The translations under genes were made by a program, and so were the position numbers. A stretch of DNA of 64,000 nt. It comes from Streptococcus sp. SK643 (GTDB lineage: Bacteria > Bacillota > Bacilli > Lactobacillales > Streptococcaceae). The number at the start of each line of letters is the position of its first letter. The first letter of the stretch is position 1. The notes under the pieces were generated by a model. That model saw only the letters and a program-made list of their open reading frames with translations, was not told the DNA's origin and did no database searches. Shown here piece by piece: positions 1 to 8,828 of this stretch. The stretch lies in the NCBI RefSeq assembly GCF_000259505.1, contig NZ_AJMM01000008.1:248001-312000 (forward strand), given 5' to 3'.

Positions 1-314
1 CAGGTTTACTCAGTTCTTTACTAAACATTCGTGTTGTTATGCAAATGAAGAATGATGAATTACAACCAATTGTCAAAGGGCGTGGTGCTAAAACTTTTAA
101 GAAGTGGTTAGATGAATTTACTTCATCCCTAGCTGGACGTTCTGTAACCGAAATTGGTATATCCTATTCAGGTAACTCTGAATGGGCAAAAGAGATGAAA
201 GAAAGCTTACAAGCTTATGTTGAAAAGCCTATTTCAGTTTTAGAAACTGGATCAATTATTCAGACCCATACTGGTGAAAATGCTTGGGCTATATTGGTTC
301 GTTATCATTCCTAA
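1..314 (+). CDS. DegV family fatty-acid-binding protein, C-terminal fragment (5' end outside window)
   Basis: The open frame runs in from the window edge (codons begin at base 3) and stops at 314, so only about 103 C-terminal residues are present. The text 'LLNIRVVMQMKNDELQPI' followed by a closing lobe with a conserved Gly-rich turn matches the C-terminal half of DegV proteins. These bind fatty acids and, in Gram-positives, deliver them to the FakA/FakB fatty-acid kinase. The internal Met at 39 is not a credible start because the frame continues upstream without a stop. A DegV gene directly before hup is the order I recall from pneumococcus, which supports the call. Confidence 0.8.
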   Translation, partial: GLLSSLLNIRVVMQMKNDELQPIVKGRGAKTFKKWLDEFTSSLAGRSVTEIGISYSGNSEWAKEMKESLQAYVEKPISVLETGSIIQTHTGENAWAILVRYHS

Positions 315-351
315 AAAACTAAAGAAAATAGGAAGTTTTAGTGTTTTTAAC

Positions 352-380
352 TTGACCTAAAGCGGATTTTAGGATATGAT
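352..380 (+). promoter_or_regulatory. Promoter of hup
   Basis: A TTGACC -35 (352-357) and TATGAT -10 (375-380) are separated by 17 bp, 42 bp before the hup start. A weak imperfect hairpin with a T-run at about 311-348 may terminate the upstream gene. Confidence 0.75.
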
Positions 381-421
381 TATATTTGTTAATTATAAAT
401 TATTTTGGAGGAATCATTAAC

Positions 422-697
422 ATGGCAAACAAACAAGATTTGATCGCTAAAGTAGCAGAAGCTACAGAATTAACTAAGAAAGATTCAGCAGCAGCAGTTG
501 AAGCTGTATTAGTAGCAGTAACTGAATACCTTGCAGCTGGTGAAAAAGTTCAATTGATTGGTTTTGGTAACTTTGAAGTTCGTGAACGTGCTGCTCGTAA
601 AGGTCGCAATCCAAAAACTGGTAAAGAAATCAAAATCAAAGCTTCTAAAGTTCCAGCATTCAAAGCTGGTAAAGCTCTTAAAGACGCTGTTAAATAA
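422..697 (+). CDS. hup: DNA-binding protein HU
   Basis: Encodes a 91-residue histone-like protein that binds and bends DNA as a dimer and compacts the nucleoid. The start [11 protein letters not shown] at 422 is preceded by GGAGG at 407-411. The frame is open further upstream, but that part has no ribosome site. The signature [12 protein letters not shown] in the DNA-binding arm and a Lys-rich C-terminus are intact, and the length is standard for HU. It is monocistronic, with its own promoter and a terminator just downstream. In streptococci HU is the main nucleoid protein, and high expression fits the consensus promoter. Confidence 0.97.
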   Translation: MANKQDLIAKVAEATELTKKDSAAAVEAVLVAVTEYLAAGEKVQLIGFGNFEVRERAARKGRNPKTGKEIKIKASKVPAFKAGKALKDAVK

Positions 698-704
698 TAT
701 CATT

Positions 705-754
705 CAAAAAATCCTATTGTATCAAGCTTTCTAGCTTGGTTAATAGGATTTTTT
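705..754 (+). terminator. Rho-independent terminator of hup
   Basis: AAAAAATCCTATT pairs with AATAGGATTTTTT across a loop that holds a second small stem (CAAGCTTTCTAGCTTG). A T-run follows. Confidence 0.85.
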
Positions 755-778
755 AGTTTGATAGTCGAAAAAAATGAC

Positions 779-808
779 AAAAAAGCTCCCTATGAAAGAG
801 AGCTTTTT
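779..808 (-). terminator. Terminator of ldh
   Basis: AAAAAGCTC and GAGCTTTTT pair to give a hairpin with a T-run on the minus strand, immediately after the ldh stop. With the hup terminator it separates the two convergent genes. Confidence 0.8.
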
Positions 809-812
809 ATTA

Positions 813-1879
<1,067 letters not shown>

Positions 1880-1952
1880 GGATTATTCCTGTTTGTCTAT
1901 GATGTAAACGTTTTAGTGGTTTTAGATGAGTGAAATAAGGGGCAGTTTATGG

Positions 1953-1958
1953 TATAAT
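1953..1958 (+). promoter_or_regulatory. -10 element of gyrA
   Basis: TATAAT is preceded by a TGG triplet. No good -35 lies at the expected distance, so this is a partial promoter call. Confidence 0.5.
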
Positions 1959-1995
1959 ATATCTAGTTACTAATAGTGAAATGAGGCATTTATTA

Positions 1996-4461
1996 ATGCA
2001 GGATAAAAATTTAGTGAATGTCAATCTGACAAAGGAGATGAAGACAAGCTTTATCGATTACGCCATGAGTGTTATCGTAGCGCGGGCTCTTCCTGATGTT
2101 CGAGATGGACTAAAACCTGTTCACCGCCGGATTCTTTATGGAATGAATGAGCTTGGTGTTACACCGGACAAACCCCATAAAAAGTCTGCTCGTATTACAG
2201 GGGATGTTATGGGTAAATACCATCCACATGGAGATTCATCCATTTATGAAGCTATGGTCCGTATGGCTCAATGGTGGAGCTACCGTTATATGCTTGTAGA
2301 TGGGCATGGTAACTTTGGTTCCATGGACGGCGATGGTGCTGCAGCACAACGTTATACTGAAGCTCGCATGAGCAAGATTGCTCTTGAAATGCTTCGTGAT
2401 ATTAACAAAAATACGGTTGACTTTGTAGATAACTATGATGCCAATGAACGTGAACCTCTGGTTCTACCAGCTCGTTTTCCAAATCTTTTAGTTAATGGAG
2501 CTACTGGTATCGCTGTCGGTATGGCAACCAATATTCCACCTCATAACCTGGGTGAAACCATTGATGCAGTGAAGTTAGTTATGGACAATCCAGAAGTGAC
2601 GACAAGAGACCTAATGGAAGTATTGCCTGGTCCAGACTTTCCGACTGGAGCGCTTGTTATGGGTAAATCAGGTATACATAAGGCTTACGAAACCGGTAAG
2701 GGCTCCATTGTTCTTCGTTCTCGCACAGAGATCGAGGAAACTAAGACTGGCCGTGAACGAATTGTCGTGACAGAGTTTCCATACATGGTTAATAAAACCA
2801 AGGTACATGAGCATATCGTGAAGTTAGTTCAGGAAAAACGCATTGAAGGAATTACAGCTGTTAGAGATGAATCTAACCGTGAAGGGGTTCGATTTGTTAT
2901 TGAAGTGAAACGGGATGCCTCTGCCAATGTTATTCTAAACAATCTTTTTAAAATGACCCAGATGCAAACCAACTTTGGTTTCAATATGCTAGCTATCCAA
3001 AATGGTGTACCAAAGATCTTGTCCCTTCGTCAGATTTTGGATGCCTATATCGAACATCAAAAAGAAGTTGTTGTTCGTCGTACACGTTTTGATAAGGAAA
3101 AAGCAGAAGCGCGTGCTCATATTTTAGAAGGTCTCTTGATTGCTCTTGATCATATTGATGAAGTCATTCGTATTATCCGTGCAAGTGAGACAGACGCAGA
3201 AGCTCAAGCAGAGTTGATGAGCAAGTTTAAACTTTCTGAGCGTCAAAGTCAAGCTATTCTTGATATGCGTCTACGTCGTTTGACAGGCTTGGAACGTGAC
3301 AAGATTCAGTCTGAGTATGATGATTTAATTGCTTTGATTGCAGACTTGGCGGATATTCTTGCCAAACCTGATCGCGTGGCGCAAATTATCAAGGAAGAAT
3401 TGGATGAAGTCAAACGTAAGTTTGGTGACAAGCGTCGTACAGAGTTGATGGTTGGAGAAGTCTTGACTCTAGAAGATGAAGATTTGATTGAAGAGTCTGA
3501 TGTGTTGATTACTCTTTCGAACAAGGGTTACATTAAACGATTAGACCAAGGTGAATTTACAGCTCAAAAACGTGGAGGTCGCGGCGTTCAAGGTACAGGT
3601 GTTAAGGATGATGACTTTGTTCGTGACTTGGTTTCAACTAGCACTCATGATCATCTGCTCTTCTTTACAAATAAGGGGCGTGTCTATCGCCTGAAAGGAT
3701 ATGAGATTCCTGAGTATGGACGTACAGCTAAAGGATTACCAATTGTCAATCTCTTAAAATTAGACGAAGGTGAAAGTATTCAAACTGTTATCAATGTTGA
3801 ATCAGAACGAAGTGACGATGCTTATCTTTTCTTCACGACTCGTCTTGGTATTGTAAAGAGAACCAGTGTTAAGGAATTTGCCAATATTCGTCAAAATGGA
3901 CTCAAAGCCTTGAACCTTAAAGATGAAGATGAGTTGATTAATGTCTTATTAACAGAGAAAGATGCAGATATTATCATTGGTACCAAGTTAGGCTATGCGG
4001 TTCGCTTTAATCAATCTACAGTCCGTGGAATGAGCCGAAGTGCAACAGGTGTTAAAGGTTTGAATCTTCGTGAAGGTGATACTGTGGTAGGTGCAAGACT
4101 TATTACTGATAAAGATGAGGTTCTTGTTATCACTGAAAAAGGGTACGGTAAACGTACTGTAGCCACTGAATACCCAACTAAAGGCCGCGGTGGTAAAGGT
4201 CTAATAACGGCTAAAATAACTGATAAGAACGGTCCTCTAGCTGGTCTCTTGACAGTAAAAGGCGATGAAGATTTGATGATTATCACCGATACAGGTGTTA
4301 TGATTCGTACAAATGTAGCTAATATTTCACAAACAAGTCGCTCTACTATGGGAGTTAAAGTAATGCGCCTTGATCAAGAGGCTAAGGTTGTAACCTTCAC
4401 AAGCGTTGCAGCAGAGAAAGAAGAAGTTGGGACAGAAAACCAAACAGAAGGTGAAGCATAA
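1996..4461 (+). CDS. gyrA: DNA gyrase subunit A
   Basis: The breakage-reunion subunit of DNA gyrase, which acts with GyrB to introduce negative supercoils. Start [12 protein letters not shown] at 1996 is chosen because GAGG (1983-1986) lies 9 nt upstream. The frame also has an ATG at 1981, but nothing precedes it. Length is about 821 residues. Catalytic Tyr120 sits in [11 protein letters not shown]. The quinolone-resistance region reads GDSSIYE with Ser81 and Glu85, the wild-type quinolone-sensitive state in pneumococcal numbering. C-terminal beta-pinwheel repeats follow, including a GyrA-box-like QKRGGRG. The stop codon overlaps the srtA start by one base, so the two are co-transcribed. Confidence 0.98.
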   Translation: MQDKNLVNVNLTKEMKTSFIDYAMSVIVARALPDVRDGLKPVHRRILYGMNELGVTPDKPHKKSARITGDVMGKYHPHGDSSIYEAMVRMAQWWSYRYMLVDGHGNFGSMDGDGAAAQRYTEARMSKIALEMLRDINKNTVDFVDNYDANEREPLVLPARFPNLLVNGATGIAVGMATNIPPHNLGETIDAVKLVMDNPEVTTRDLMEVLPGPDFPTGALVMGKSGIHKAYETGKGSIVLRSRTEIEETKTGRERIVVTEFPYMVNKTKVHEHIVKLVQEKRIEGITAVRDESNREGVRFVIEVKRDASANVILNNLFKMTQMQTNFGFNMLAIQNGVPKILSLRQILDAYIEHQKEVVVRRTRFDKEKAEARAHILEGLLIALDHIDEVIRIIRASETDAEAQAELMSKFKLSERQSQAILDMRLRRLTGLERDKIQSEYDDLIALIADLADILAKPDRVAQIIKEELDEVKRKFGDKRRTELMVGEVLTLEDEDLIEESDVLITLSNKGYIKRLDQGEFTAQKRGGRGVQGTGVKDDDFVRDLVSTSTHDHLLFFTNKGRVYRLKGYEIPEYGRTAKGLPIVNLLKLDEGESIQTVINVESERSDDAYLFFTTRLGIVKRTSVKEFANIRQNGLKALNLKDEDELINVLLTEKDADIIIGTKLGYAVRFNQSTVRGMSRSATGVKGLNLREGDTVVGARLITDKDEVLVITEKGYGKRTVATEYPTKGRGGKGLITAKITDKNGPLAGLLTVKGDEDLMIITDTGVMIRTNVANISQTSRSTMGVKVMRLDQEAKVVTFTSVAAEKEEVGTENQTEGEA

Positions 4462-5207
4462 TGTTTCAAAAAAATAGAAAAAAGAAAAATAAGCATAAAA
4501 ATCTCTTAACTAATATTTTAGCAGTATTTCTGATCTTAATCTCGATTGCTTTAATTTTTAATTCAAAAATTCGTGATGCTTTTATAGTTTGGAATACAAA
4601 TAAATATCAAGTCAGTCAGGTATCTAAAGAGAAAATTGAAGAAAATCAAGTTACTGAAGGAAATTATGATTTTGATTCAGTAAAAGCTCTTTCATCTGAA
4701 GCTGTTTTAGCCTCTCAATGGGATGCTCAAAAATTGCCAGTCATCGGAGGAATCGCAATACCTGAAGTAGAGATTAATTTACCGATCTTTAAAGGTCTTG
4801 ATAATGTGAATCTCTTGTATGGAGCAGGTACTATGAAACGAGATCAAGTGATGGGTAAAGGAAATTATTCGCTTGCTAGTCACCATGTCTTTAGTGTTGA
4901 AAATGCTAACCAAATGCTCTTTTCTCCACTAGACCGTGCTAAAAAAGGTATGAAAATTTATGTGACAGACAAGAATAAGGTTTATACTTATGAAATCCGT
5001 GAAGTTAAAACAGTCACACCAGATCGTGTTGATGAGATAGAAGATCGAGATGGTGTTGATGAAATTACTCTAGTGACTTGTGAAGATGCAGCTGCTACAG
5101 AGCGGACTATTGTTAAAGGTGATCTGAAAGAAACAATGGATTATTCGCAAACATCAGAAGAAATTTTAACGGCTTTTAATCAACCTTATAAACAATTTAC
5201 TTTATAA
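4461..5207 (+). CDS. srtA: Sortase A (class A, housekeeping)
   Basis: Membrane transpeptidase that cleaves LPXTG proteins after Thr and joins them to peptidoglycan. The 248-residue protein has a Lys-rich cytosolic start and one TM helix at about 15-35. The sortase fold carries His141 or 142 in LASHHVF, catalytic Cys207 in TLVTCED and Arg215 in ATERT. Start and gyrA stop overlap (TAATG), giving translational coupling, and the gyrA-srtA pairing is conserved in streptococci. No LPXTG substrate is encoded in this window. Confidence 0.96.
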   Translation: MFQKNRKKKNKHKNLLTNILAVFLILISIALIFNSKIRDAFIVWNTNKYQVSQVSKEKIEENQVTEGNYDFDSVKALSSEAVLASQWDAQKLPVIGGIAIPEVEINLPIFKGLDNVNLLYGAGTMKRDQVMGKGNYSLASHHVFSVENANQMLFSPLDRAKKGMKIYVTDKNKVYTYEIREVKTVTPDRVDEIEDRDGVDEITLVTCEDAAATERTIVKGDLKETMDYSQTSEEILTAFNQPYKQFTL

Positions 5208-5212
5208 TTAAA

Positions 5213-5245
5213 GAATCAGTGAAGAGAAATTTTCACTGGTTTTTT
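5213..5245 (+). terminator. Terminator of gyrA-srtA
   Basis: AATCAGTGAA pairs with TTCACTGGTT around an 8-nt loop and is followed by TTTTTT. Confidence 0.8.
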
Positions 5246-5271
5246 ACATATCTAACTAGCAGGAGAATATC

Positions 5272-5328
5272 ATGGATGATACAAAAATTTTGACAATCAA
5301 ATATATTTCAAGTATGTTGTTTATCTAG
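5272..5328 (+). other. Possible 18-codon peptide or 5' remnant of a lost gene
   Basis: AGGAGA (5261-5266) lies 5 nt before an ATG that opens 18 codons (MDDTKILTIKYISS..) and then meets TAG. A good ribosome site with such a short frame suggests either a leader peptide or the surviving start of a decayed gene. No function is claimed. Confidence 0.3.
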
Positions 5329-5347
5329 CTACAGACTACTTGAAATA
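5304..5347 (+). repeat. 11-bp perfect inverted repeat
   Basis: TATTTCAAGTA (5304-5314) and TACTTGAAATA (5337-5347) are exact reverse complements separated by 22 nt. The repeat overlaps the end of the 18-codon frame. It could be a protein-binding site or a poor terminator, as no T-run follows. Confidence 0.6.
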
Positions 5348-5385
5348 AAATATTCTTATCTGATTATTAAAATATAAGAATTCTA

Positions 5386-5415
5386 TTGATTATTTAAATA
5401 AAACCATGTTATAAT
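5386..5415 (+). promoter_or_regulatory. Promoter of the first FNT gene
   Basis: TTGATT -35 (5386-5391) and TATAAT -10 (5410-5415) with an 18-bp spacer, 25 bp before the start codon. Confidence 0.7.
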
Positions 5416-5439
5416 GTTGAGTACAAAAAGGAGGTTTTT

Positions 5440-6237
5440 ATGAGTTCTTCAGAGTTCATTTCGAAAATAGATTATTATTGTCAAAAGAAAGAAAGTCTTT
5501 TCAATAAAAGCAAGTGTAAGTATGCTATTAGGTCTATGTTTGCGGGTGCTTTTTTAACCTTTAGTACAGCTGCAGGAGCGATTGGTGCTGATTTACTAAA
5601 CAGTATTGTCCCAAGTAGCGGATACTTCCTTTTCCCCTTTGTTTTTGCTTGGGGACTCGTTTATATCGTTTTTTTAAATGCTGAATTGGTTACTTCAAAT
5701 ATGATGTATCTAACAGCGGGAGCATTTTTGAAAAAAATAAACTGGAAAAAGGCATTAATCATTTTGTTATACTGTACCTTATTTAATTTAATTGGTGCAT
5801 TAGTAGCAGGTTGGATGTTTGCAAACTCTTCAGCATTTTCTCATCTGACCCATGATAGTTTTCTTACAAAGCTAGTAGCTAAAAAGTTGGCTCGTCCTAG
5901 TGATTTGGTATTACTTGAAGGTATTCTTGCAAATGTCTTTGTAAATATTGCTATTCTTTCTTCGATTCTAGTAAAAGATAGTGGAGCAAAACTATGGATT
6001 ATATTATCTGCTATTACTATGTTTGTTTTCTTGTCCAATGAGCACATTGCCGCAAACTTTGCTTCTTTTAGTATAATGAAATTTAGTATTGTTGCTGACC
6101 AGGTAGAACACTTTGATCTTGTAAATATTTTTCGTCATTGGGGTGTAACCTTTATTGCAAACTTTATCGGTGGTGGACTTTTGATAGGCCTACCTTATGC
6201 TTTCCTCAATAAAAATGAAGATACTTATGTAGATTAA
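5440..6237 (+). CDS. Formate/nitrite transporter family protein, copy 1
   Basis: A 265-residue FNT channel of about six TM helices with the family signatures TSNMM (compare TSxxM of FocA) and NEHIAANF, which holds the pore His. FNT proteins form pentamers passing formate, nitrite or similar monovalent anions. In a lactic streptococcus with mixed-acid capacity, formate is the likeliest substrate, but this is inference. AGGAGG sits 5 nt before the start. It has its own promoter and terminator, and a paralogue about 78% identical (by eye) follows directly, so the pair is a tandem duplication. Confidence 0.92.
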   Translation: MSSSEFISKIDYYCQKKESLFNKSKCKYAIRSMFAGAFLTFSTAAGAIGADLLNSIVPSSGYFLFPFVFAWGLVYIVFLNAELVTSNMMYLTAGAFLKKINWKKALIILLYCTLFNLIGALVAGWMFANSSAFSHLTHDSFLTKLVAKKLARPSDLVLLEGILANVFVNIAILSSILVKDSGAKLWIILSAITMFVFLSNEHIAANFASFSIMKFSIVADQVEHFDLVNIFRHWGVTFIANFIGGGLLIGLPYAFLNKNEDTYVD

Positions 6238-6254
6238 AAACTTTTAGATTAGAG

Positions 6255-6280
6255 GGAGAATCATATTGATTCTCTTTTTT
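6255..6280 (+). terminator. Terminator of FNT copy 1
   Basis: GAGAATCA and TGATTCTC form a stem with a 3-nt loop, followed by TTTTT. Confidence 0.8.
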
Positions 6281-6398
6281 AGTTAACTAGATGGAATTTG
6301 TAACTGATCAAATGTGTAATTTTTCTTTGTATTGTTGCATAATATATTTTAAACATAATGAATAAGTAAAAATTTCATAAGCTCGTTTATAAATGTTA

Positions 6399-6412
6399 TG
6401 TAATCGATTACT
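6399..6412 (+). promoter_or_regulatory. cre-like palindrome upstream of FNT copy 2
   Basis: TGTAATCGATTACT contains the perfect 12-bp palindrome GTAATCGATTAC around a central CG, resembling the CcpA site (TGNAARCGNWWWCA) with two deviations. It lies 61 bp upstream of the -10 (6473-6478). Confidence 0.4.
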
Positions 6413-6472
6413 ACAGCTATCATTTTTAAAAAAGTGGTCTAGGAAAACCTTCCCATAATGTCGAATTTATGT

Positions 6473-6478
6473 TATAAT
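6473..6478 (+). promoter_or_regulatory. -10 element of FNT copy 2
   Basis: TATAAT lies 29 bp before the start codon. The -35 is not clear. Confidence 0.5.
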
Positions 6479-6507
6479 TATCACAAATAAAAGTTTAGGA
6501 GTTTATT

Positions 6508-7305
6508 ATGGTCTCTTCAGAGTTTATTTCAAAGATTGAATTTGCTTGCAAGAAGAAAGAAAGTCTTTATAATAAAAGCAAATTTAAGTATGCAATTCGT
6601 TCCATGTTCGCAGGTGCGTTTTTAACCTTCAGTACGGCTGCAGGTGCAGTTGGGGCTGATTTGATTAACAAGATTGCACCAGGAAGCGGACGTTTCCTCT
6701 TTCCGTTTGTGTTCGCTTGGGGATTGGTTTATATTGTTTTCTTGAATGCAGAGTTGGTAACCTCAAATATGATGTTCTTAACTGCTGGTACTTTTTTAAA
6801 GAAAATTAACTGGAAAAAAACGGCAGAAATTTTACTTTACTGTACATTTTTCAACTTAGTTGGTGCCCTATTAGCTGGTTGGGGATTTGCCAATTCAGCT
6901 GCATTTGCTAAACTAACTCATGAAAGTTTTATTTCAGGAGTTGTTGAGATGAAATTAGGTCGTGCTAATGAATTAGTATTACTCGAGGGGATTCTAGCAA
7001 ATATTTTTGTTAACATTGCGATTCTTGCTTTTGTTTTGGTAAAAGATAGTGCAGCAAAATTATGGATTGTTTTATCTGCTATCTACATGTTTGTATTCTT
7101 AACAAATGAGCACATTGCTGCGAACTTTGCTTCTTTCGCGATTGTGAAATTCAGTGTAGTATCTGATCAAATTGCTAACTTTGGTATCGGAAATATTCTT
7201 CGTCATTGGGGTGTAACCTTCGTTGGAAACTTGATTGGTGGTGGTCTCTTGATGGGGCTTCCATACGCCTTCCTCAATAAAAACGAAGATACTTATGTAG
7301 ATTAA
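6508..7305 (+). CDS. Formate/nitrite transporter family protein, copy 2
   Basis: The second 265-residue FNT paralogue, aligned end to end with the first without gaps. It has the same signatures (TSNMM, NEHIAANF) and identical ends (KNEDTYVD). The differences cluster at residues 140-155 (the cytosolic/periplasmic loop 'VVEMKLGRANE' versus 'LVAKKLARPSD'), 176-178 and 225-231. This could mean different gating or different substrates. TTAGGAG precedes the ATG. The separate promoter and terminator show that the two copies are regulated independently. Confidence 0.92.
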   Translation: MVSSEFISKIEFACKKKESLYNKSKFKYAIRSMFAGAFLTFSTAAGAVGADLINKIAPGSGRFLFPFVFAWGLVYIVFLNAELVTSNMMFLTAGTFLKKINWKKTAEILLYCTFFNLVGALLAGWGFANSAAFAKLTHESFISGVVEMKLGRANELVLLEGILANIFVNIAILAFVLVKDSAAKLWIVLSAIYMFVFLTNEHIAANFASFAIVKFSVVSDQIANFGIGNILRHWGVTFVGNLIGGGLLMGLPYAFLNKNEDTYVD

Positions 7306-7310
7306 AAAAA

Positions 7311-7336
7311 TGAGCACGATTGAGTCGTGCTTTTTT
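7311..7336 (+). terminator. Terminator of FNT copy 2
   Basis: AGCACGA (7313-7319) and TCGTGCT (7325-7331) with a 5-nt loop, then a T-run. Confidence 0.85.
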
Positions 7337-7391
7337 CATTTTTAAAATAAGGTAATAGCTATTTCTTATATCAAAATATAGAAAACTAATA

Positions 7392-7421
7392 TTGGTAAAC
7401 TATACCTTAAGGTGCTACAAT
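7392..7421 (+). promoter_or_regulatory. Promoter of the O-acetylhomoserine sulfhydrylase gene
   Basis: TTGGTA -35 (7392-7397) and TACAAT -10 (7416-7421), 18-bp spacer. A palindrome AATAGCTATT at 7354-7363 just upstream could be a LysR-type (MetR/CmbR-like) site, but it does not match a consensus I can state firmly. Confidence 0.5.
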
Positions 7422-7452
7422 ATCCTTAATCAAACTATTTGGAGGTCGTTTT

Positions 7453-8733
7453 ATGACTCGTGATTTTAAATTTGAAACTTTGCAACTACATGCTGGTCAA
7501 GTTGTGGATCCAGCTACCAAGTCTCGTGCAGTGCCTATTTATCAGACTACATCCTTTGTTTTTGATGATACTGAGGAGGCTGCAGATCTTTTTGCCTTGA
7601 GAAAACCAGGAAACATTTATACTCGTATCACTAACCCTACAACAGCTGCTTTTGAAGAAAGAATTGCTGCCCTTGAAGGTGGTGTCGGAGCTCTTGCAAC
7701 AGCATCAGGTATGGCCGCAGTGACTTATACGATTTTGGCTCTTGCTCATGCAGGTGACCATGTTGTAGCAGCATCAACTATTTACGGTGGAACCTTCAAT
7801 CTCTTGAAAGAAACCCTTCCTCGTTATGGGATCACAACAACCTTTGTCGATGTTGATAATTTGGAGGAAGTAGAAGCAGCCATCAATGACAATACCAAGC
7901 TTGTTCTGATTGAAACCTTGGGGAATCCCTTGATAAACATTCCTGACTTGGAAAAATTGGCTGAGATTGTGCATAAACACCAGATTCCACTTGTTTCTGA
8001 CAATACTTTTGCTACACCTTATTTGATTAATGTCTTTTCTCACGGTGTAGATATCGCCATTCACTCTGCGACTAAGTTTATCGGTGGGCATGGTACAACT
8101 ATTGGTGGAGTGATTGTCGATAGTGGTCGTTTTGACTGGGAAGCTTCAGGGAAATTCCCTCAATTTGTTGAGGAAGACCCAAGCTACCACAACTTGAGCT
8201 ATACTCGTGATGTGGGTGCGGCAGCCTTTATTATCGCTGTCCGTGTCCAATTGCTTCGTGATACGGGTGCGGCCTTGTCTCCATTTAATGCCTTCCTCTT
8301 GCTCCAAGGACTTGAAACTCTTTCACTTCGTGTGGAACGCCATGTGCAAAATGCAGAGAAAATTGTTGATTTCCTTGTTAACCATCCTAAGGTAGAAAAA
8401 GTAAATTATCCAAAACTTGCAGATAGTCCTTATCATGCCTTGGCTGAGAAATACCTTCCAAAAGGTGTGGGTTCAATCTTTACCTTCCATGTTAAAGGTG
8501 GGGAGGCAGAAGCCCGCAAGGTAATTGATCATTTAGAAATCTTCTCTGACCTAGCAAACGTGGCAGATGCCAAGTCTCTTGTTGTCCATCCAGCTACAAC
8601 CACTCATGGTCAATTGTCAGAAAAAGACCTGGAAGCAGCAGGTGTCACACCAAACCAAATCCGCTTGTCTATCGGACTTGAAAATGTAGAAGATTTGATT
8701 GAAGACTTGCGCTTGGCCTTGGAAAAAATTTAA
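7453..8733 (+). CDS. metY: O-acetylhomoserine sulfhydrylase (aminocarboxypropyltransferase)
   Basis: PLP enzyme of the Cys/Met metabolism family, making homocysteine from O-acetylhomoserine and sulfide. The 426-residue length and the pattern YTRITNPT, ASGMAAV and IHSATKFIGGHG, with the PLP-binding Lys208, are typical of MetY (called CysD in some streptococci). The extra insert around YGGTFNLL separates it from the shorter MetB/MetC enzymes. GGAGG is 7 nt before the ATG. It stands alone between two terminators. Assignment to MetY rather than cystathionine gamma-synthase is by length and motif only. Confidence 0.88.
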   Translation: MTRDFKFETLQLHAGQVVDPATKSRAVPIYQTTSFVFDDTEEAADLFALRKPGNIYTRITNPTTAAFEERIAALEGGVGALATASGMAAVTYTILALAHAGDHVVAASTIYGGTFNLLKETLPRYGITTTFVDVDNLEEVEAAINDNTKLVLIETLGNPLINIPDLEKLAEIVHKHQIPLVSDNTFATPYLINVFSHGVDIAIHSATKFIGGHGTTIGGVIVDSGRFDWEASGKFPQFVEEDPSYHNLSYTRDVGAAAFIIAVRVQLLRDTGAALSPFNAFLLLQGLETLSLRVERHVQNAEKIVDFLVNHPKVEKVNYPKLADSPYHALAEKYLPKGVGSIFTFHVKGGEAEARKVIDHLEIFSDLANVADAKSLVVHPATTTHGQLSEKDLEAAGVTPNQIRLSIGLENVEDLIEDLRLALEKI

Positions 8734-8746
8734 AGTAAAAGAAGAT

Positions 8747-8775
8747 AAACAGTGGGTTTCGACTCGCTGTTTTTG
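8747..8775 (+). terminator. Terminator of metY
   Basis: AAACAGTGGG pairs with CTCGCTGTTT, allowing wobble, with a TTTCGA loop and a T-run. Confidence 0.7.
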
Positions 8776-8793
8776 ATTTTCCTTCAGGCATGA

Positions 8794-8799
8794 TATAAT
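8794..8799 (+). promoter_or_regulatory. -10 element of the DUF2130 gene
   Basis: TATAAT preceded by TGA (extended -10), 30 bp before the start codon. Confidence 0.55.
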
Positions 8800-8828
8800 G
8801 GTTAAAGAAGTCTAGAAAGAGGAACCCT

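Noticed and set aside
1981-1995. An upstream ATG giving GyrA five extra residues.
   Set aside because: No ribosome site before it; GAGG is spaced for the ATG at 1996.
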